From: JADGNZ01 sp963715895
GTDB taxonomy: Bacteria; Acidobacteriota; Thermoanaerobaculia; Gp7-AA8
Assembly: GCA_963715895.1 (NCBI GenBank)
Contig: OY970284.1
Coordinates: 1,736,001-1,800,000 of the forward strand
Length of the DNA stretch: 64,000 nt
Reading direction: 5' to 3'
Shown: piece after piece, positions 1-9,125 of the stretch
How positions within the stretch are numbered: position 1 is the first letter of the stretch
Layout of the letters: each line of letters begins with the position of its first letter
The notes under the pieces: generated by a model
Databases searched by the model: none
The model's input: only the letters and a program-made list of their open reading frames with translations
Told to the model about the DNA's origin: nothing
Made by a program: the position numbers and the translations under genes

Positions 1-212
1 TCCTCACGCCCATGCGTTTCGACGAAACCGATGGCCACATCCACTCCGGCCTGGCGCATCCGATGCGCATCGTCGAGCATGCGCATGGTCTTCCCCACAC
101 CGGCAGCCATGCCGAGGTAGACCTTAAGCCGCCCCCGTCCCTTGTCGTCGGTCTTGGTGAGGCGTAACAGTTCGTCCGGATTCGGACGAACGTCGTCGTT
201 CATGCGCGGCAT
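1..212 (-). CDS. kdpD: KdpD N-terminal sensor domain (partial, runs off window edge)
   Basis: This is the first ~70 codons of a KdpD-type protein; the rest lies outside the window. The Walker-A-like stretch GMAAGVGKTMRML, followed by the VDVAIGFVETHGR segment, matches the cytoplasmic N-terminal KdpD domain that senses K+ and turgor status and acts on KdpE through the kinase half. Two in-frame ATGs (212 and 203) are possible and neither has a strong ribosome binding site. It follows kdpC in the same direction with a ~70 nt gap, the usual place for kdpD. A separate kinase with the KdpD C-terminal architecture lies at 12333-13799, so this copy may be a stand-alone sensor domain; that cannot be decided from the window. 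Confidence 0.85.
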   Translation of the reverse strand, partial: MPRMNDDVRPNPDELLRLTKTDDKGRGRLKVYLGMAAGVGKTMRMLDDAHRMRQAGVDVAIGFVETHGRE

Positions 213-280
213 GGTTTCAGAATACCTTGCACAGCGAGATTGCTGCGCCGATGCTCATCGAGGTCTGGCGTTGCCGTGAA

Positions 281-856
281 CTACTTTTTTGGGGCGGTCT
301 TGTCGAGGTCGCGATTCAGCAGGAGCACGTTGACGCGCGGTTCACCGTAGATACCGAGAAAACGGCCCTCGGTACGCGCATGGATCATCGATTCGACCTG
401 CGTCAACGGGAGGCCTGTAGCACGCGCCACGCGTGCCGCCTGCGAGAGGGCGTTCTCGGGGGAGATGTGAGGATCGAGACCCGAGGCGGACGCGGTCACC
501 GCGTCTGCCGGGATGCCTCCGGCCGGCCTGGTGTCGGCATACTTCGTCACGCGGTCGTTGATCGTGTCCAGGAGCTTCTTCGACGTCGGCCCGAGGTTCG
601 AGCCGCCGGAGGCGGTGCCGTCATAGCCGTCATTGCCCGCGGCGGACGGACGCGAATGGAAGTAGCGCTCGGCGGCGAAGTTCTGGCCGATCAGCTCCGA
701 GCCGATCACCGTTCCTTTTTCCTCGATCAGCGAGCCGTTGGCCTGATGCCGGAACGCGGCCTGTCCGATTGCCCAGACGATCGCTGGATACAGACCGCAG
801 GTGATGACCAGAAGGGCCACGGTGATGCGCAGAGAGATCTTGATGTGTTCAAGCAT
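281..856 (-). CDS. kdpC: K+-transporting ATPase subunit KdpC
   Basis: KdpC is the single-span subunit that stabilises the KdpFABC complex and helps ATP binding by KdpB. The 191-residue product has one N-terminal membrane helix (about residues 8-30) followed by the conserved YFHSRPSAA and SNLGPTSK blocks and the GRFLGIYGEPRVNVLLLN ending, all hallmarks of KdpC, at the family's usual length. It lies 12 nt after kdpB in one transcription unit. Confidence 0.97.
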   Translation of the reverse strand: MLEHIKISLRITVALLVITCGLYPAIVWAIGQAAFRHQANGSLIEEKGTVIGSELIGQNFAAERYFHSRPSAAGNDGYDGTASGGSNLGPTSKKLLDTINDRVTKYADTRPAGGIPADAVTASASGLDPHISPENALSQAARVARATGLPLTQVESMIHARTEGRFLGIYGEPRVNVLLLNRDLDKTAPKK

Positions 857-868
857 GGTCGTGACTCC

Positions 869-2917
869 TCAGGCGAGATGAACGGCGTGGAGCAGAAGGT
901 CGATGGCCTTGATGCCGAAGAACGGGATGATCACGCCGCCGACGCCGTACAGCAGCAGGTTGCGGCGCAGGATGCGGCCCGCGCCGAGCGGCCGGTATTT
1001 CACTCCGCGCAGCGCCAGCGGAATGAGCGCGACGATGATCAGGGCGTTGAAGATGACCGCCGAGAGGATCGCGCTCTGCGGTGTGGCCAGGCGCATGATG
1101 TTCAGCGCCTGCAGCTCCGGGAAGGTGACCAGGAAGAGCGCCGGGATGATGGCGAAGTACTTGGCCACGTCGTTGGCGATCGAGAAGGTCGTCAGCGCGC
1201 CGCGCGTCATCAGAAGTTGTTTGCCGATCTCCACGACCTCGATGAGCTTCGTCGGATTCGAGTCGAGGTCGACCATGTTGCCCGCTTCTTTTGCCGGCTG
1301 TGTCCCGGTGTTCATGGCCATGCCGACGTCGGCCTGTGCCAGCGCCGGCGCGTCGTTCGTACCGTCGCCGGTCATGGCCACGAGGTTCCCCTTGGCCTGC
1401 TCCTTGCGGATCAGGGCCAGCTTGTCCTCGGGAGTGGCCTGGGCAAGGAAGTCGTCGACGCCTGCCTCGCGGGCGATGAACGCGGCGGTGAGCGGATTGT
1501 CGCCGGTGATCATCACCGTGCGGATTCCCATCATCCGCAGGCGGTCGAAGCGTTCTTTCATGCCGCCCTTGACGATGTCTTTCAGATAGATCGTGCCGAG
1601 GACGCGGTTATCGTCGGCCACGACGAGCGGCGTACCCCCTTCGCCCGCGATCCGCGAAACATCCTGCCGGACCTGGTCGGGAAACGAGCCTTCTTTCAAG
1701 CGGATGTACTCCGCGACGGAATCGGCGGCGCCTTTGCGCACGGCGCGGCCGCCTTCGAAATCGATTCCGGACATGCGCGTCTTCGCGGAGAACGGAACGA
1801 TCGAATGCGAGCCGAGCGTGGCCAGCTCGCGGCCGCGCAACCCAAACTTCTCCTTAGCCAGGATGACGATCGAACGCCCCTCGGGGGTTTCATCGGCGAG
1901 TGACGAGAGTTGCGCGACGTCCGCGAGCGTGCGCGCGTCCACGCCGGGCGCGCCAATGAACTCCACCGCCTCGCGGTTGCCGAGCGTGATCGTGCCGGTC
2001 TTGTCGAGCAGGAGGACGTTGACGTCGCCCGACGCTTCCACCGCGCGGCCCGACATGGCCAGGATGTTGTGCTGCAGCACGCGGTCCATGCCGGCGATAC
2101 CGATCGCCGACAACAGAGCGCCGATCGTCGTAGGGATGAGGCAGACCAGCAGAGCGATCAGGACGGTCACGCTGACGTCGCTGCCGGAGTAGATCGCGAA
2201 CGGCTTGAGCGTCACAGTGGCGAAGAGAAAGACGATGGTCAGTCCGGCCAGGAGGATGTCCAGCGCCACCTCGTTCGGCGTCTTCTGCCGTTCGGCGCCT
2301 TCGACGAGTCGGATCATGCGGTCGATGAACGTCTGTCCCGGCTCGGAGGTGATCTCGACGACGATGCGGTCGGAGAGCACCATCGTGCCGCCGGTGACCG
2401 CGGAGCGGTCGCCGCCCGCCTCGCGAATGACCGGGGCCGACTCGCCGGTGATGGCCGATTCGTTGACGGAGGCGATTCCCTCGATCACCGTGCCGTCTCC
2501 GGGGATGATCTGGCCCGCTTCGACGACGACGAGGTCGCCCTTGCGGAGCAGCGACGCCGCTACCTGCTCTTCGATCTTGCGGTCAGGACCTGACAACCGG
2601 CGTGCGGTCGCTTCCGTCTTCGCTTTCCGCAAGGCGTCCGCTTGCGCTTTGCCGCGGCCCTCGGCCACGGCTTCGGCGAGATTGGCGAAGAGCACGGTCG
2701 CCCAGAGCCAGAGCGTGATCTGGACCTGGAAGAGATAGTCGACGTGCTTCGAGAGACCGGGGATGAGGAGCACGGTGGTGAGCACCGCGCCCACCTCGAC
2801 GAGGAACATGACCGGGTTCTTCATCATCCGGCGAGGGCTCAGCTTGACGACAGAGTCCACGAGCGCCCGGCGAAGGATGGCCCGGTCGAACAGGGAGAGC
2901 TTCTTTTGAGCGGCCAT
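869..2917 (-). CDS. kdpB: K+-transporting P-type ATPase subunit KdpB
   Basis: KdpB is the catalytic P1A-type ATPase subunit that hydrolyses ATP to drive high-affinity K+ import through KdpA. The 682-residue sequence has the TGES actuator motif, the DKTGTIT phosphorylation motif with its catalytic Asp, and the MTGDGTNDAPALAQADVG hinge motif. The KdpB-specific stretch CLIPTTIGALLSAIGIAGMD lies in the membrane region before the P domain. Length and motif order are normal. It begins 2 nt after kdpA ends and is followed by kdpC, so the three are almost certainly cotranscribed. Confidence 0.98.
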   Translation of the reverse strand: MAAQKKLSLFDRAILRRALVDSVVKLSPRRMMKNPVMFLVEVGAVLTTVLLIPGLSKHVDYLFQVQITLWLWATVLFANLAEAVAEGRGKAQADALRKAKTEATARRLSGPDRKIEEQVAASLLRKGDLVVVEAGQIIPGDGTVIEGIASVNESAITGESAPVIREAGGDRSAVTGGTMVLSDRIVVEITSEPGQTFIDRMIRLVEGAERQKTPNEVALDILLAGLTIVFLFATVTLKPFAIYSGSDVSVTVLIALLVCLIPTTIGALLSAIGIAGMDRVLQHNILAMSGRAVEASGDVNVLLLDKTGTITLGNREAVEFIGAPGVDARTLADVAQLSSLADETPEGRSIVILAKEKFGLRGRELATLGSHSIVPFSAKTRMSGIDFEGGRAVRKGAADSVAEYIRLKEGSFPDQVRQDVSRIAGEGGTPLVVADDNRVLGTIYLKDIVKGGMKERFDRLRMMGIRTVMITGDNPLTAAFIAREAGVDDFLAQATPEDKLALIRKEQAKGNLVAMTGDGTNDAPALAQADVGMAMNTGTQPAKEAGNMVDLDSNPTKLIEVVEIGKQLLMTRGALTTFSIANDVAKYFAIIPALFLVTFPELQALNIMRLATPQSAILSAVIFNALIIVALIPLALRGVKYRPLGAGRILRRNLLLYGVGGVIIPFFGIKAIDLLLHAVHLA

Positions 2918-2919
2918 GG

Positions 2920-4629
2920 TTAGAACACCTTTCCTGCATTCATGAGGAAGTGCTCGACGTAGGGTCCGAGAGAAAGGACCGGAAAATACGTGAGCGCGCC
3001 GACGATGAGAATCACGCCGATAAGAAGAAACGTGAAGAGAGGCCCGTCGACCGGGAACGTACCGGCCGTTTCGGCGAGCTTCTTCTTCGCCGCCAGGGAG
3101 CCGGCGATTCCCATGATCGGAATGATCATCAGGAAACGGCCGAAGAACATCGCCAGGCCGAGCGCGATGTTGTAGAACATGTGGTTGGCGTCGAGGCCGG
3201 CGAAGGCGCTGCCGTTGTTGCCGGTGGCGCTGGTGAACGCGTACGTCATCTCACTAAGACCGTGCGGGCCGGCGTTGGCGAGGCGCGAGGTGCCGGCCGT
3301 GGTGACCGCCGCCGCCGCGGCGCCGACCAGAATGCAGAACGCCAGAACCAGCACCGCCAGCATGGCCAGTTTGACGTCGTGCGCCTCGATCTTCTTGCCG
3401 AGGTACTCCGGCGTGCGGCCGACCATCAGGCCGGCGATAAAGACCGTCAGCACGATGAAAAGGAACATGCCGTAAAGGCCCGCGCCGACCCCGCCGAAGA
3501 TGATCTCGCCGAGCATGATGTTGAGCAGCGGGATGGAGCCGCCGATCGGCGTAAAGGAGTCGTGCCAGGAGTTGATGGCGCCGCACGATGCGTCGGTGGT
3601 GATGGCCGCGAAGAGCGAGGAGTCACCGATGCCGAAACGCACCTCCTTTCCCTCCATGTTGCCGTCCGCGGCGGCAACGCCGAGGCGTTGATGGAGCGGG
3701 TTGCCGTGCTGCTCGGCGATCGTGATCACGAGCGCTCCGGCGAGAAAGACGATCGCCATCGCCCAGAAGACCGCCCAGCCGTGGCGCTGCTTTCCGATCA
3801 TCGACCCGAGCGTGTAGGTCAGCGCCGCGCCAATGGCGAAGATGAGGAACATCTCCAGAAGGTTCGTGAATGGGGTGGGGTTTTCGTACGGATGGGCCGA
3901 GTTGGCGTTGAAGAAACCGCCGCCGTTGGTGCCGAGCTCCTTGATCGCTTCCTGCGAGGCTACCGGTCCTTGTGGGATCTTCTGGACCTTTCCCTCGACC
4001 GTGGTGGCCGTTGTGGTTGGGTGGAAGTTCTGAATGACGCCTTGTGACATGAGGACGACCGCCGAGACCAGGCAGATCGGAAGGAGCACCCACAGCGTGG
4101 CGCGGGTGAGGTCGACCCAGAAATTGCCGAGCGTTTTCGCGCTCTGCCGGGCGATTCCCCGGATGACGGCGATGGCCAGGGCGATGCCGGTTGCGGCCGA
4201 GACGAAGTTATGGAACGTCAGCGCTACCATCTGCGAGAGGTGCGACATGGTCGACTCGCCGGTATAGGCCTGCCAGTTCGTATTCGTGGTGAAGGAGACG
4301 GCGGTGTTCCAGGCCAGATCGGGAGGGACCGCGACGAGCTTGTCCGGGTTCAGCGGCAGCAGATGCTGGAAGCGCAGAATGGCGTAGGTCAGAAACAGGC
4401 CGACGGCGTTGAAGAGCAGCATGGCGATGGTGTACTGCATCCAGTCGTGCTCTTTCTTTTCGTTCACGCCGCCGATGCGGTAAACAACCCTCTCCAATGG
4501 CCGCACGAGCGGGTCGAGGAACGTCTTTTCGCGGGAAAACACGCGCCGCATGTAAAGGCCGACCGGCTTCGTGACTGCCAGGATCAGCAGGAAGTAAATG
4601 ACGATTTTCAATAAAAGCAGGTAGGTCAT
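2920..4629 (-). CDS. kdpA: K+-transporting ATPase subunit KdpA
   Basis: KdpA is the channel-like, K+-selective subunit of KdpFABC, related to Trk/HKT proteins with four selectivity-filter loops. The 569-residue protein is strongly hydrophobic, with about ten membrane segments. Typical filter regions are visible: TTNTNWQAYTGE, the GTNGGGFFNANSAHPYENPT region, and SATGNNGSAFAG near residue 465. It begins 7 nt after the kdpF stop and abuts kdpB. Confidence 0.98.
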   Translation of the reverse strand: MTYLLLLKIVIYFLLILAVTKPVGLYMRRVFSREKTFLDPLVRPLERVVYRIGGVNEKKEHDWMQYTIAMLLFNAVGLFLTYAILRFQHLLPLNPDKLVAVPPDLAWNTAVSFTTNTNWQAYTGESTMSHLSQMVALTFHNFVSAATGIALAIAVIRGIARQSAKTLGNFWVDLTRATLWVLLPICLVSAVVLMSQGVIQNFHPTTTATTVEGKVQKIPQGPVASQEAIKELGTNGGGFFNANSAHPYENPTPFTNLLEMFLIFAIGAALTYTLGSMIGKQRHGWAVFWAMAIVFLAGALVITIAEQHGNPLHQRLGVAAADGNMEGKEVRFGIGDSSLFAAITTDASCGAINSWHDSFTPIGGSIPLLNIMLGEIIFGGVGAGLYGMFLFIVLTVFIAGLMVGRTPEYLGKKIEAHDVKLAMLAVLVLAFCILVGAAAAAVTTAGTSRLANAGPHGLSEMTYAFTSATGNNGSAFAGLDANHMFYNIALGLAMFFGRFLMIIPIMGIAGSLAAKKKLAETAGTFPVDGPLFTFLLIGVILIVGALTYFPVLSLGPYVEHFLMNAGKVF

Positions 4630-4636
4630 CAGTACC

Positions 4637-4726
4637 TCACAGCTCCTCTGCGCGGATCAGCGCGTAGAGGAGGTAAATCAAAGCGAGTACCGCCAGCGCG
4701 AGTCCGACGATCGTTTCGAAATTCAT
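4637..4726 (-). CDS. kdpF: K+-transporting ATPase small subunit KdpF
   Basis: This 29-codon gene encodes MNFETIVGLALAVLALIYLL followed by YALIRAEEL, a single membrane helix with the Y-L-x-x-A-L-x-x-x-E-x-L ending typical of KdpF, the lipid-like stabilising subunit of KdpFABC. An AAGGAG site lies just before the ATG and overlaps the end of the upstream small reading frame. The stop is 7 nt from the kdpA start. The short length makes it easy to miss in automated calling. Confidence 0.92.
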   Translation of the reverse strand: MNFETIVGLALAVLALIYLLYALIRAEEL

Positions 4727-4736
4727 GACATCTCCT

Positions 4737-4826
4737 TCAGATCTTTTCGCAGCCGCGCGTGTATGCAATCGATAGCGCGAATAGTGCGATCGTCAGCGCA
4801 ACAAAAATGAGGTCCCACATCGTCAT
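4737..4826 (-). CDS. 29-residue single-span peptide ahead of kdpF
   Basis: A second tiny reading frame directly before kdpF encodes MTMWDLIFVALTIALFALSI followed by AYTRGCEKI, one hydrophobic helix with a short basic/Cys tail. GGAGG lies 5-9 nt before the first ATG; a second in-frame ATG (4820) would give 27 residues. Its stop lies within the ribosome binding site of kdpF, so the two are likely translationally coupled. I recall comparable unnamed short membrane peptides before kdpF in other bacteria, but cannot confirm homology here. A role as an accessory KdpFABC peptide is inference. Confidence 0.7.
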   Translation of the reverse strand: MTMWDLIFVALTIALFALSIAYTRGCEKI

Positions 4827-4908
4827 CCTCCAGATGAACAAACGACTGCCGCCCGAAGGCGGCAGCCGACGTTGAAATCACAGCGGCTGTTCGCTGCCGC
4901 AGCAGTCA

Positions 4909-6393
4909 TCAGAACTTCACGAGCAGCGCGGCGGTGAAGCGGGTCTCGTTCTTTCTCAGATCGGGCTGCCAGCCGTCGACCAATGACCCCGGAGCGCCAG
5001 TGTTCCCGCCGGGAGGGGTAACACCGCCCGGGCCGGACCAGTACGGTACGTTCGCGTGCCGGTGATTCAGTTCGTACCGGAAGGTTACGTTCTCGCTCGG
5101 CATGTAGTCGAACGTCGCCGAGGCATCCCATGCGCGATATGGGTCGCCCGGGTTCGCGGTGAAGTAGGGAGTGCCCGACGCAGCGGTGGCTCCGTTGATC
5201 GGCGGCACGAGCACGAGATAGCGTCCCGGATTGTTGATCGCGCCTCCGCCGAGCGTCACGCCGTACTTGTCATGGTTGAACCACCAGCGGTTGTAAAGCA
5301 TGAAGCCGATGAAGTACTGCGACGGCTTCGCGGCATCGCCGCCGGTGCAGCTCACGCCGCCGCCGTATTCGCAGCCGATGTCGAACGTGAATGACAGCGC
5401 CGACTTGCTGAGTAGTGAATCCGGCGTGTCGCGATATTTCCATTCCACGCTGCTGTCGGAGTGGGCCCGCTTCCGGTTGGTGTTATTGAGCGTGTCCTTT
5501 CCGTAGAAGTAATCGTTGGAGAGGATCGACCAGTTGCCGTTCGGCCGCCACAGAGTCTGCGATCCGATGCCTGGTGCGTTGTTGAACATCCCGTACGACT
5601 GCCAGCCGTTCGTCAGCCAGATCTCTTCCTTGAAATGGTCGTTGGGGAAGATCTGGATGCGGATTCCATTGAAGAACCACGGTGTATTGGACGAAACATA
5701 GGACGGCTGGTACGCCCAGTTGTCATATTGGTAATAGCTGAAAAGGCCGACATACGACATGAAGATACCGGCGTCGACGTTGATGCCGTTCATCTTGTCG
5801 AAGTGATAGCCGCCATAGGCCTCCGACACATAGCGATAGGCATTGGCCAGATCCCACTGGCCGCGTGCAGGGCTGGCGTCGTTGCGTGGCGTCATCGTGG
5901 AATACATCCCGAACTGGGTCAGAAGACGGCCCCGAACATTGTCATAATGAAAGTCCCCGCCGATGCCGAGCTGCTGGAGCTGTACTTCGCCGGTTCTTCC
6001 GAGCTCGCTCGATCCGACGAGCGTGTGGTCTTTCGGGTGATTGAGGTCGTAGACGTAATTCGTGTCGACGCGCACTTCACCGGTGAAGGCCGGAAAGTCG
6101 AACACGGGCTTGTGCTGGCGGCTGTTGCCGTTCAGCCACGTGAAATCGGCGAAGGCGAACGGATCCGGCTTCGGCGCCGGTTCCGCTGGTTTCGCTGCCG
6201 TGCTGTCAGCCTGTGCGTCCGGTGCAGCAGTACCATTTGCTGTTTCTGGGGTTGTGGATTGTGCCCCTCCCACCTGCACGCCTGTTACAGCCGGCGTGCA
6301 GCTCGGCTCATCACCGTTTGCCGCGATCGGGATCAGCAGAAGGACGATCGCTGAAAAACAAAGAACGATGTTGTCGTGTTTATGGCTTGCCAC
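4909..6393 (-). CDS. Outer-membrane beta-barrel porin heading the kdp operon
   Basis: The 494-residue product has an N-terminal hydrophobic signal (ending near ANGDEPS), a Pro/Ala-rich linker to about residue 85, and then a long aromatic-rich, alternating-polarity region ending in ALLVKF, the C-terminal aromatic typical of outer-membrane barrels. It resembles the putative beta-barrel porin-2 (BBP2) family. A GTG at 6393 is chosen as start because AGGAGA lies 6 nt upstream; an ATG at 6468 would add 25 residues that do not look like a signal. It is the first gene of the unit leading into the small peptide and kdpFABC, with an ~80 nt gap, so it may supply K+ passage across the outer membrane. 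That role is inferred from position. Confidence 0.8.
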   Translation of the reverse strand: MASHKHDNIVLCFSAIVLLLIPIAANGDEPSCTPAVTGVQVGGAQSTTPETANGTAAPDAQADSTAAKPAEPAPKPDPFAFADFTWLNGNSRQHKPVFDFPAFTGEVRVDTNYVYDLNHPKDHTLVGSSELGRTGEVQLQQLGIGGDFHYDNVRGRLLTQFGMYSTMTPRNDASPARGQWDLANAYRYVSEAYGGYHFDKMNGINVDAGIFMSYVGLFSYYQYDNWAYQPSYVSSNTPWFFNGIRIQIFPNDHFKEEIWLTNGWQSYGMFNNAPGIGSQTLWRPNGNWSILSNDYFYGKDTLNNTNRKRAHSDSSVEWKYRDTPDSLLSKSALSFTFDIGCEYGGGVSCTGGDAAKPSQYFIGFMLYNRWWFNHDKYGVTLGGGAINNPGRYLVLVPPINGATAASGTPYFTANPGDPYRAWDASATFDYMPSENVTFRYELNHRHANVPYWSGPGGVTPPGGNTGAPGSLVDGWQPDLRKNETRFTAALLVKF

Positions 6394-6560
6394 GGTATCT
6401 CTCCTATTCAAAACGTCGACTGCTGACGCACGGTCCTGACGCGGCTCGCCTAAGGTGTTGGACCTCACTCGGATGCATGAGCGGAGCCATGGTCGGGCGT
6501 GACGGCATCAGCGCTTCACTTGCACCAGTTGACAACAGCGTGTTCCAGTGCCCCTCCGCA

Positions 6561-6638
6561 CGAAAGTCCAAGGAAGGGCGGAAGAAGCGCGAAAGAATCC
6601 GTAAGAATCTCGAAAGAATTCGGAAGGATTTCGAAATA
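6561..6638. promoter_or_regulatory. Direct-repeat operator array between the porin-kdp unit and kup
   Basis: The divergent intergenic region holds a run of GAAAGAATCC-like units (GAAAGAATCC, GTAAGAATCT, GAAAGAATTC, GGAAGGATTT, with weaker units upstream) spaced alternately 10 and 11 bp, i.e. one helical turn, ending in TTTCGAAA. Read on the minus strand this is TTTCGAAA followed by repeated TCYTW blocks. The same arrangement occurs at 9126-9152 and 11201-11227. Tandem half sites at helical spacing are typical of OmpR/KdpE-family regulators. KdpE is the obvious candidate because its gene is nearby, but binding is inferred. Confidence 0.6.
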
Positions 6639-6691
6639 CCGGTCCGCGACGATGCGGGTGGTGGCGCCGGCCGGGGTATCGTCTGCGTGTA

Positions 6692-8611
6692 ATGATCAAC
6701 GAGGCAGACACCGAGGCCGCTGGCCACGGCACCGAGGTCCGCTCCGCGCCGATGCTGTTGCTGGCCCTTTCCGCGCTCGGGGTCGTCTTCGGGGATCTTG
6801 GAACGAGCCCGCTCTACGCGCTGCAGGAGGCCTTTCACGGCACCCGCGGTGTCGCACCCACGCGGGAGAACGTCCTCGGCATCGTCTCGCTGTTTCTCTG
6901 GGCGCTCATCCTCATGGTGAGCGTGAAGTACGTCGCGGTGCTCATGCGCGCCGGCAATCGCGGCGAAGGCGGAATCCTGGCTCTTCTGGCCTTGCTTATC
7001 GGCGACAAGTCCACGCCCACCCGCCGTGGCGCCGTCTTCGTCACGCTGGCGCTGGTCGGCACGGCCATGCTCTACGGCGACGGCATCATCACGCCGGCGG
7101 TGTCGGTGCTCAGCGCCGTCGAGGGCTTGCAGGTTGCGACGCCGGCCCTCGGCCCGAGCGTGATCCCGATTACCGTCTGCATTCTCGTCCTGTTGTTCGC
7201 CGTGCAACCGTTCGGATCGGGGCGGGTCGGAGTGCTCTTCGGCCCGATTCTGGCGACATGGTTCGTCGTCATCGCCATCCTCGGCGGCGTGACCCTGGCC
7301 TCGAATCCGGCCGCGCTGGCGGCAGTCAACCCGATCCATGCCGTCCGCTTCTTCGCGAACAACGGGTCGCGCGGCTTCTTTGCGCTCGGTGCCGTCGTCC
7401 TCTGTCTGACGGGCGGCGAAGCTCTCTATGCCGATATGGGCCACTTCGGCCGCACACCGATCCGTGTGGCCTGGTACTACCTCGGGCTGCCATCGCTCGT
7501 CCTCAGCTATCTCGGCCAGGCCGCGCTGCTGCTGCGCAATCCTGCCGCGGCCGCACGGCCGTTCTACGCATGCGTTCCCCCGAGGTTCCTCTACCCGATG
7601 GTCGTGCTGGCAACGCTGGCGACGATCGTGGCGTCGCAGGCGCTGATTTCCGCGGTCTTCTCGCTTACGCGTCAGGCCGCGCAACTCGGGCTGAGCCCAC
7701 GCGTGCAGATCGTCCATACGTCCGACACCGTCATCGGGCAGATCTATCTTCCCGCGCTCAACTGGGTGCTGATGTTCGCCACCGTGGCGATCGTGCTGGC
7801 CTTCCGCTCGTCGGATCGTTTGGCCGCGGCATTCGGCCTTGCGGTGTCGACGACGATGGCCATTACCACGCTGCTCTTCGCCGCCGTGGCGCGTCTGCGC
7901 TGGCACTGGCGCTGGATCGCTGTCATCGCCGTCGCGGGCACGTTCCTCATCGCCGATATCGCTTTCGTGGTGGCGAACGCGTTCAAGTTCATCGACGGAG
8001 GCTGGCTACCTCTGCTGATCGGTGCATTCGTCTACCTGCTCATGAGCACCTGGCAGACGGGCCGGCACATGCTGGCCGAATGCACTCGTGAGCGCGCCCT
8101 GCCGCTGGCAGCGTTTCTCGACAGCCTTGCCCGGCACCCGCCGCACCGTGTCCGCGGAACGGGCGTCTTCCTCGCCGCCGCCGACGACGGCGTGCCGATC
8201 GTGCTCCTGCATCACCTCAAGCACAATCAGGTGCTGCACGAGAACGTGGTGCTGCTCACGATCACCACCGAGGAAGTGCCGGCTGTCGATGAGAGTGAGC
8301 GCATTCACGTCGAGACGCTCACCCTCGGCTTTCACCGCGTCGTCGGACGCTACGGTTTCATGGAAGAGCCCGACGCCCCGCATGTGCTCGAGCGCGCGCG
8401 GCAGCTCGGCATCCCCATCGATCCCGACCGGACGACCTACTATCTCGGCCGTACGACGATCGTGCCGCCGGACGGCAAACGCACGACCTTGCTGGTTCGC
8501 CTGCGCATCCGCCTGTTTACACTGATGAAACGCAACGACCGCAGCGCCACGCTCTACTTCCACATCCCGCCGAACCGGGTCGTCGAATTGGGAACGAGAT
8601 TCGAGCTGTAG
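6692..8611 (+). CDS. kup: KUP-family potassium transporter
   Basis: Kup is a K+/H+ symporter of the APC fold. The 639-residue product begins with the family signature GVVFGDLGTSPLYALQE near residue 32, continues through GEGGILALLAL and LTGGEALYADMGHFGR, and carries about twelve membrane segments. A cytoplasmic C-terminal domain of roughly 170 residues with the YYLGRTTIVP motif follows. Length is normal for Kup. The ATG at 6692 has no clear ribosome binding site, but the family match starts about 25 residues in, so the start is reasonable. It is divergent from the porin-kdp unit and shares the operator array. Confidence 0.95.
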   Translation: MINEADTEAAGHGTEVRSAPMLLLALSALGVVFGDLGTSPLYALQEAFHGTRGVAPTRENVLGIVSLFLWALILMVSVKYVAVLMRAGNRGEGGILALLALLIGDKSTPTRRGAVFVTLALVGTAMLYGDGIITPAVSVLSAVEGLQVATPALGPSVIPITVCILVLLFAVQPFGSGRVGVLFGPILATWFVVIAILGGVTLASNPAALAAVNPIHAVRFFANNGSRGFFALGAVVLCLTGGEALYADMGHFGRTPIRVAWYYLGLPSLVLSYLGQAALLLRNPAAAARPFYACVPPRFLYPMVVLATLATIVASQALISAVFSLTRQAAQLGLSPRVQIVHTSDTVIGQIYLPALNWVLMFATVAIVLAFRSSDRLAAAFGLAVSTTMAITTLLFAAVARLRWHWRWIAVIAVAGTFLIADIAFVVANAFKFIDGGWLPLLIGAFVYLLMSTWQTGRHMLAECTRERALPLAAFLDSLARHPPHRVRGTGVFLAAADDGVPIVLLHHLKHNQVLHENVVLLTITTEEVPAVDESERIHVETLTLGFHRVVGRYGFMEEPDAPHVLERARQLGIPIDPDRTTYYLGRTTIVPPDGKRTTLLVRLRIRLFTLMKRNDRSATLYFHIPPNRVVELGTRFEL

Positions 8612-8619
8612 GCAGGCTT

Positions 8620-8635
8620 GCGAGTTTTTACTCGC
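8620..8635. terminator. Short hairpin at the kup / membrane-protein convergence
   Basis: GCGAGT-TTTT-ACTCGC forms a 6-bp stem with a T-rich loop just after the kup stop and overlapping the stop of the opposite gene. It could act as a small bidirectional terminator, but it lacks a T-tract after the stem. Confidence 0.3.
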
Positions 8636-9047
8636 GGCTCCTGATGAATACCGCTGGTGCCAGAATCCAGGCGATCAGGAGCACGCAGCGGATTCCGCCA
8701 TTGGCCGGCGATCCGAGTAAGGCGAACCAGGGGCGGCCGGAGATCGTCGTGACCGTGATCTCCGTGGCGATGCAGAGCAGTACCCAGGTCGTGCCGGCGA
8801 GAAGCGCCTGATCGAGCGTGGTCTCGGAGGCGGCCAGCCGGATGAACGCCGCCGCCATCGCCAGGATCGCCGCCACCTTCATGATCACGCTAGCCACCGG
8901 CGAGAACACGTCGATCCTCTGATGAACGACGGCGACGAGCAGTGCCGCCACGATCCAGAAGGCTACGATCAGCGCAGCTCTCGTCACCGCATGATGCTTC
9001 CGCTGCGCGAAACGTGGCGTGAACGAGCGAGTCATCGTGGTGGTCAT
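8628..9047 (-). CDS. Small four-helix membrane protein of the K+ locus
   Basis: The 139-residue protein has four predicted membrane helices (about residues 24-43, 52-70, 82-100 and 116-135) after a basic N-terminus. I do not recognise the family. It lies downstream of the KimA-like gene on the same strand with a ~108 nt gap that contains a copy of the TTTCGAAA/TCTT motif, so it may have its own promoter under the same regulator. Its context between kup and a KimA-like permease suggests a role in ion or turgor homeostasis, but nothing in the sequence fixes one. Confidence 0.75.
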   Translation of the reverse strand: MTTTMTRSFTPRFAQRKHHAVTRAALIVAFWIVAALLVAVVHQRIDVFSPVASVIMKVAAILAMAAAFIRLAASETTLDQALLAGTTWVLLCIATEITVTTISGRPWFALLGSPANGGIRCVLLIAWILAPAVFIRSRE

Positions 9048-9125
9048 GCCGACCTCCTCACTCGTTCAACACTCTGCGCTCGGACGCATCCTAAAGAAGT
9101 GCGAAGCGGCACCGTGGTAATGGGC

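Noticed and set aside
227..1903. A 558-codon plus-strand frame opposite kdpC and kdpB
   Set aside because: The opposite strand encodes clear KdpC and KdpB; the plus-strand product is low-complexity, Arg/Asp/His-rich and has no family features.
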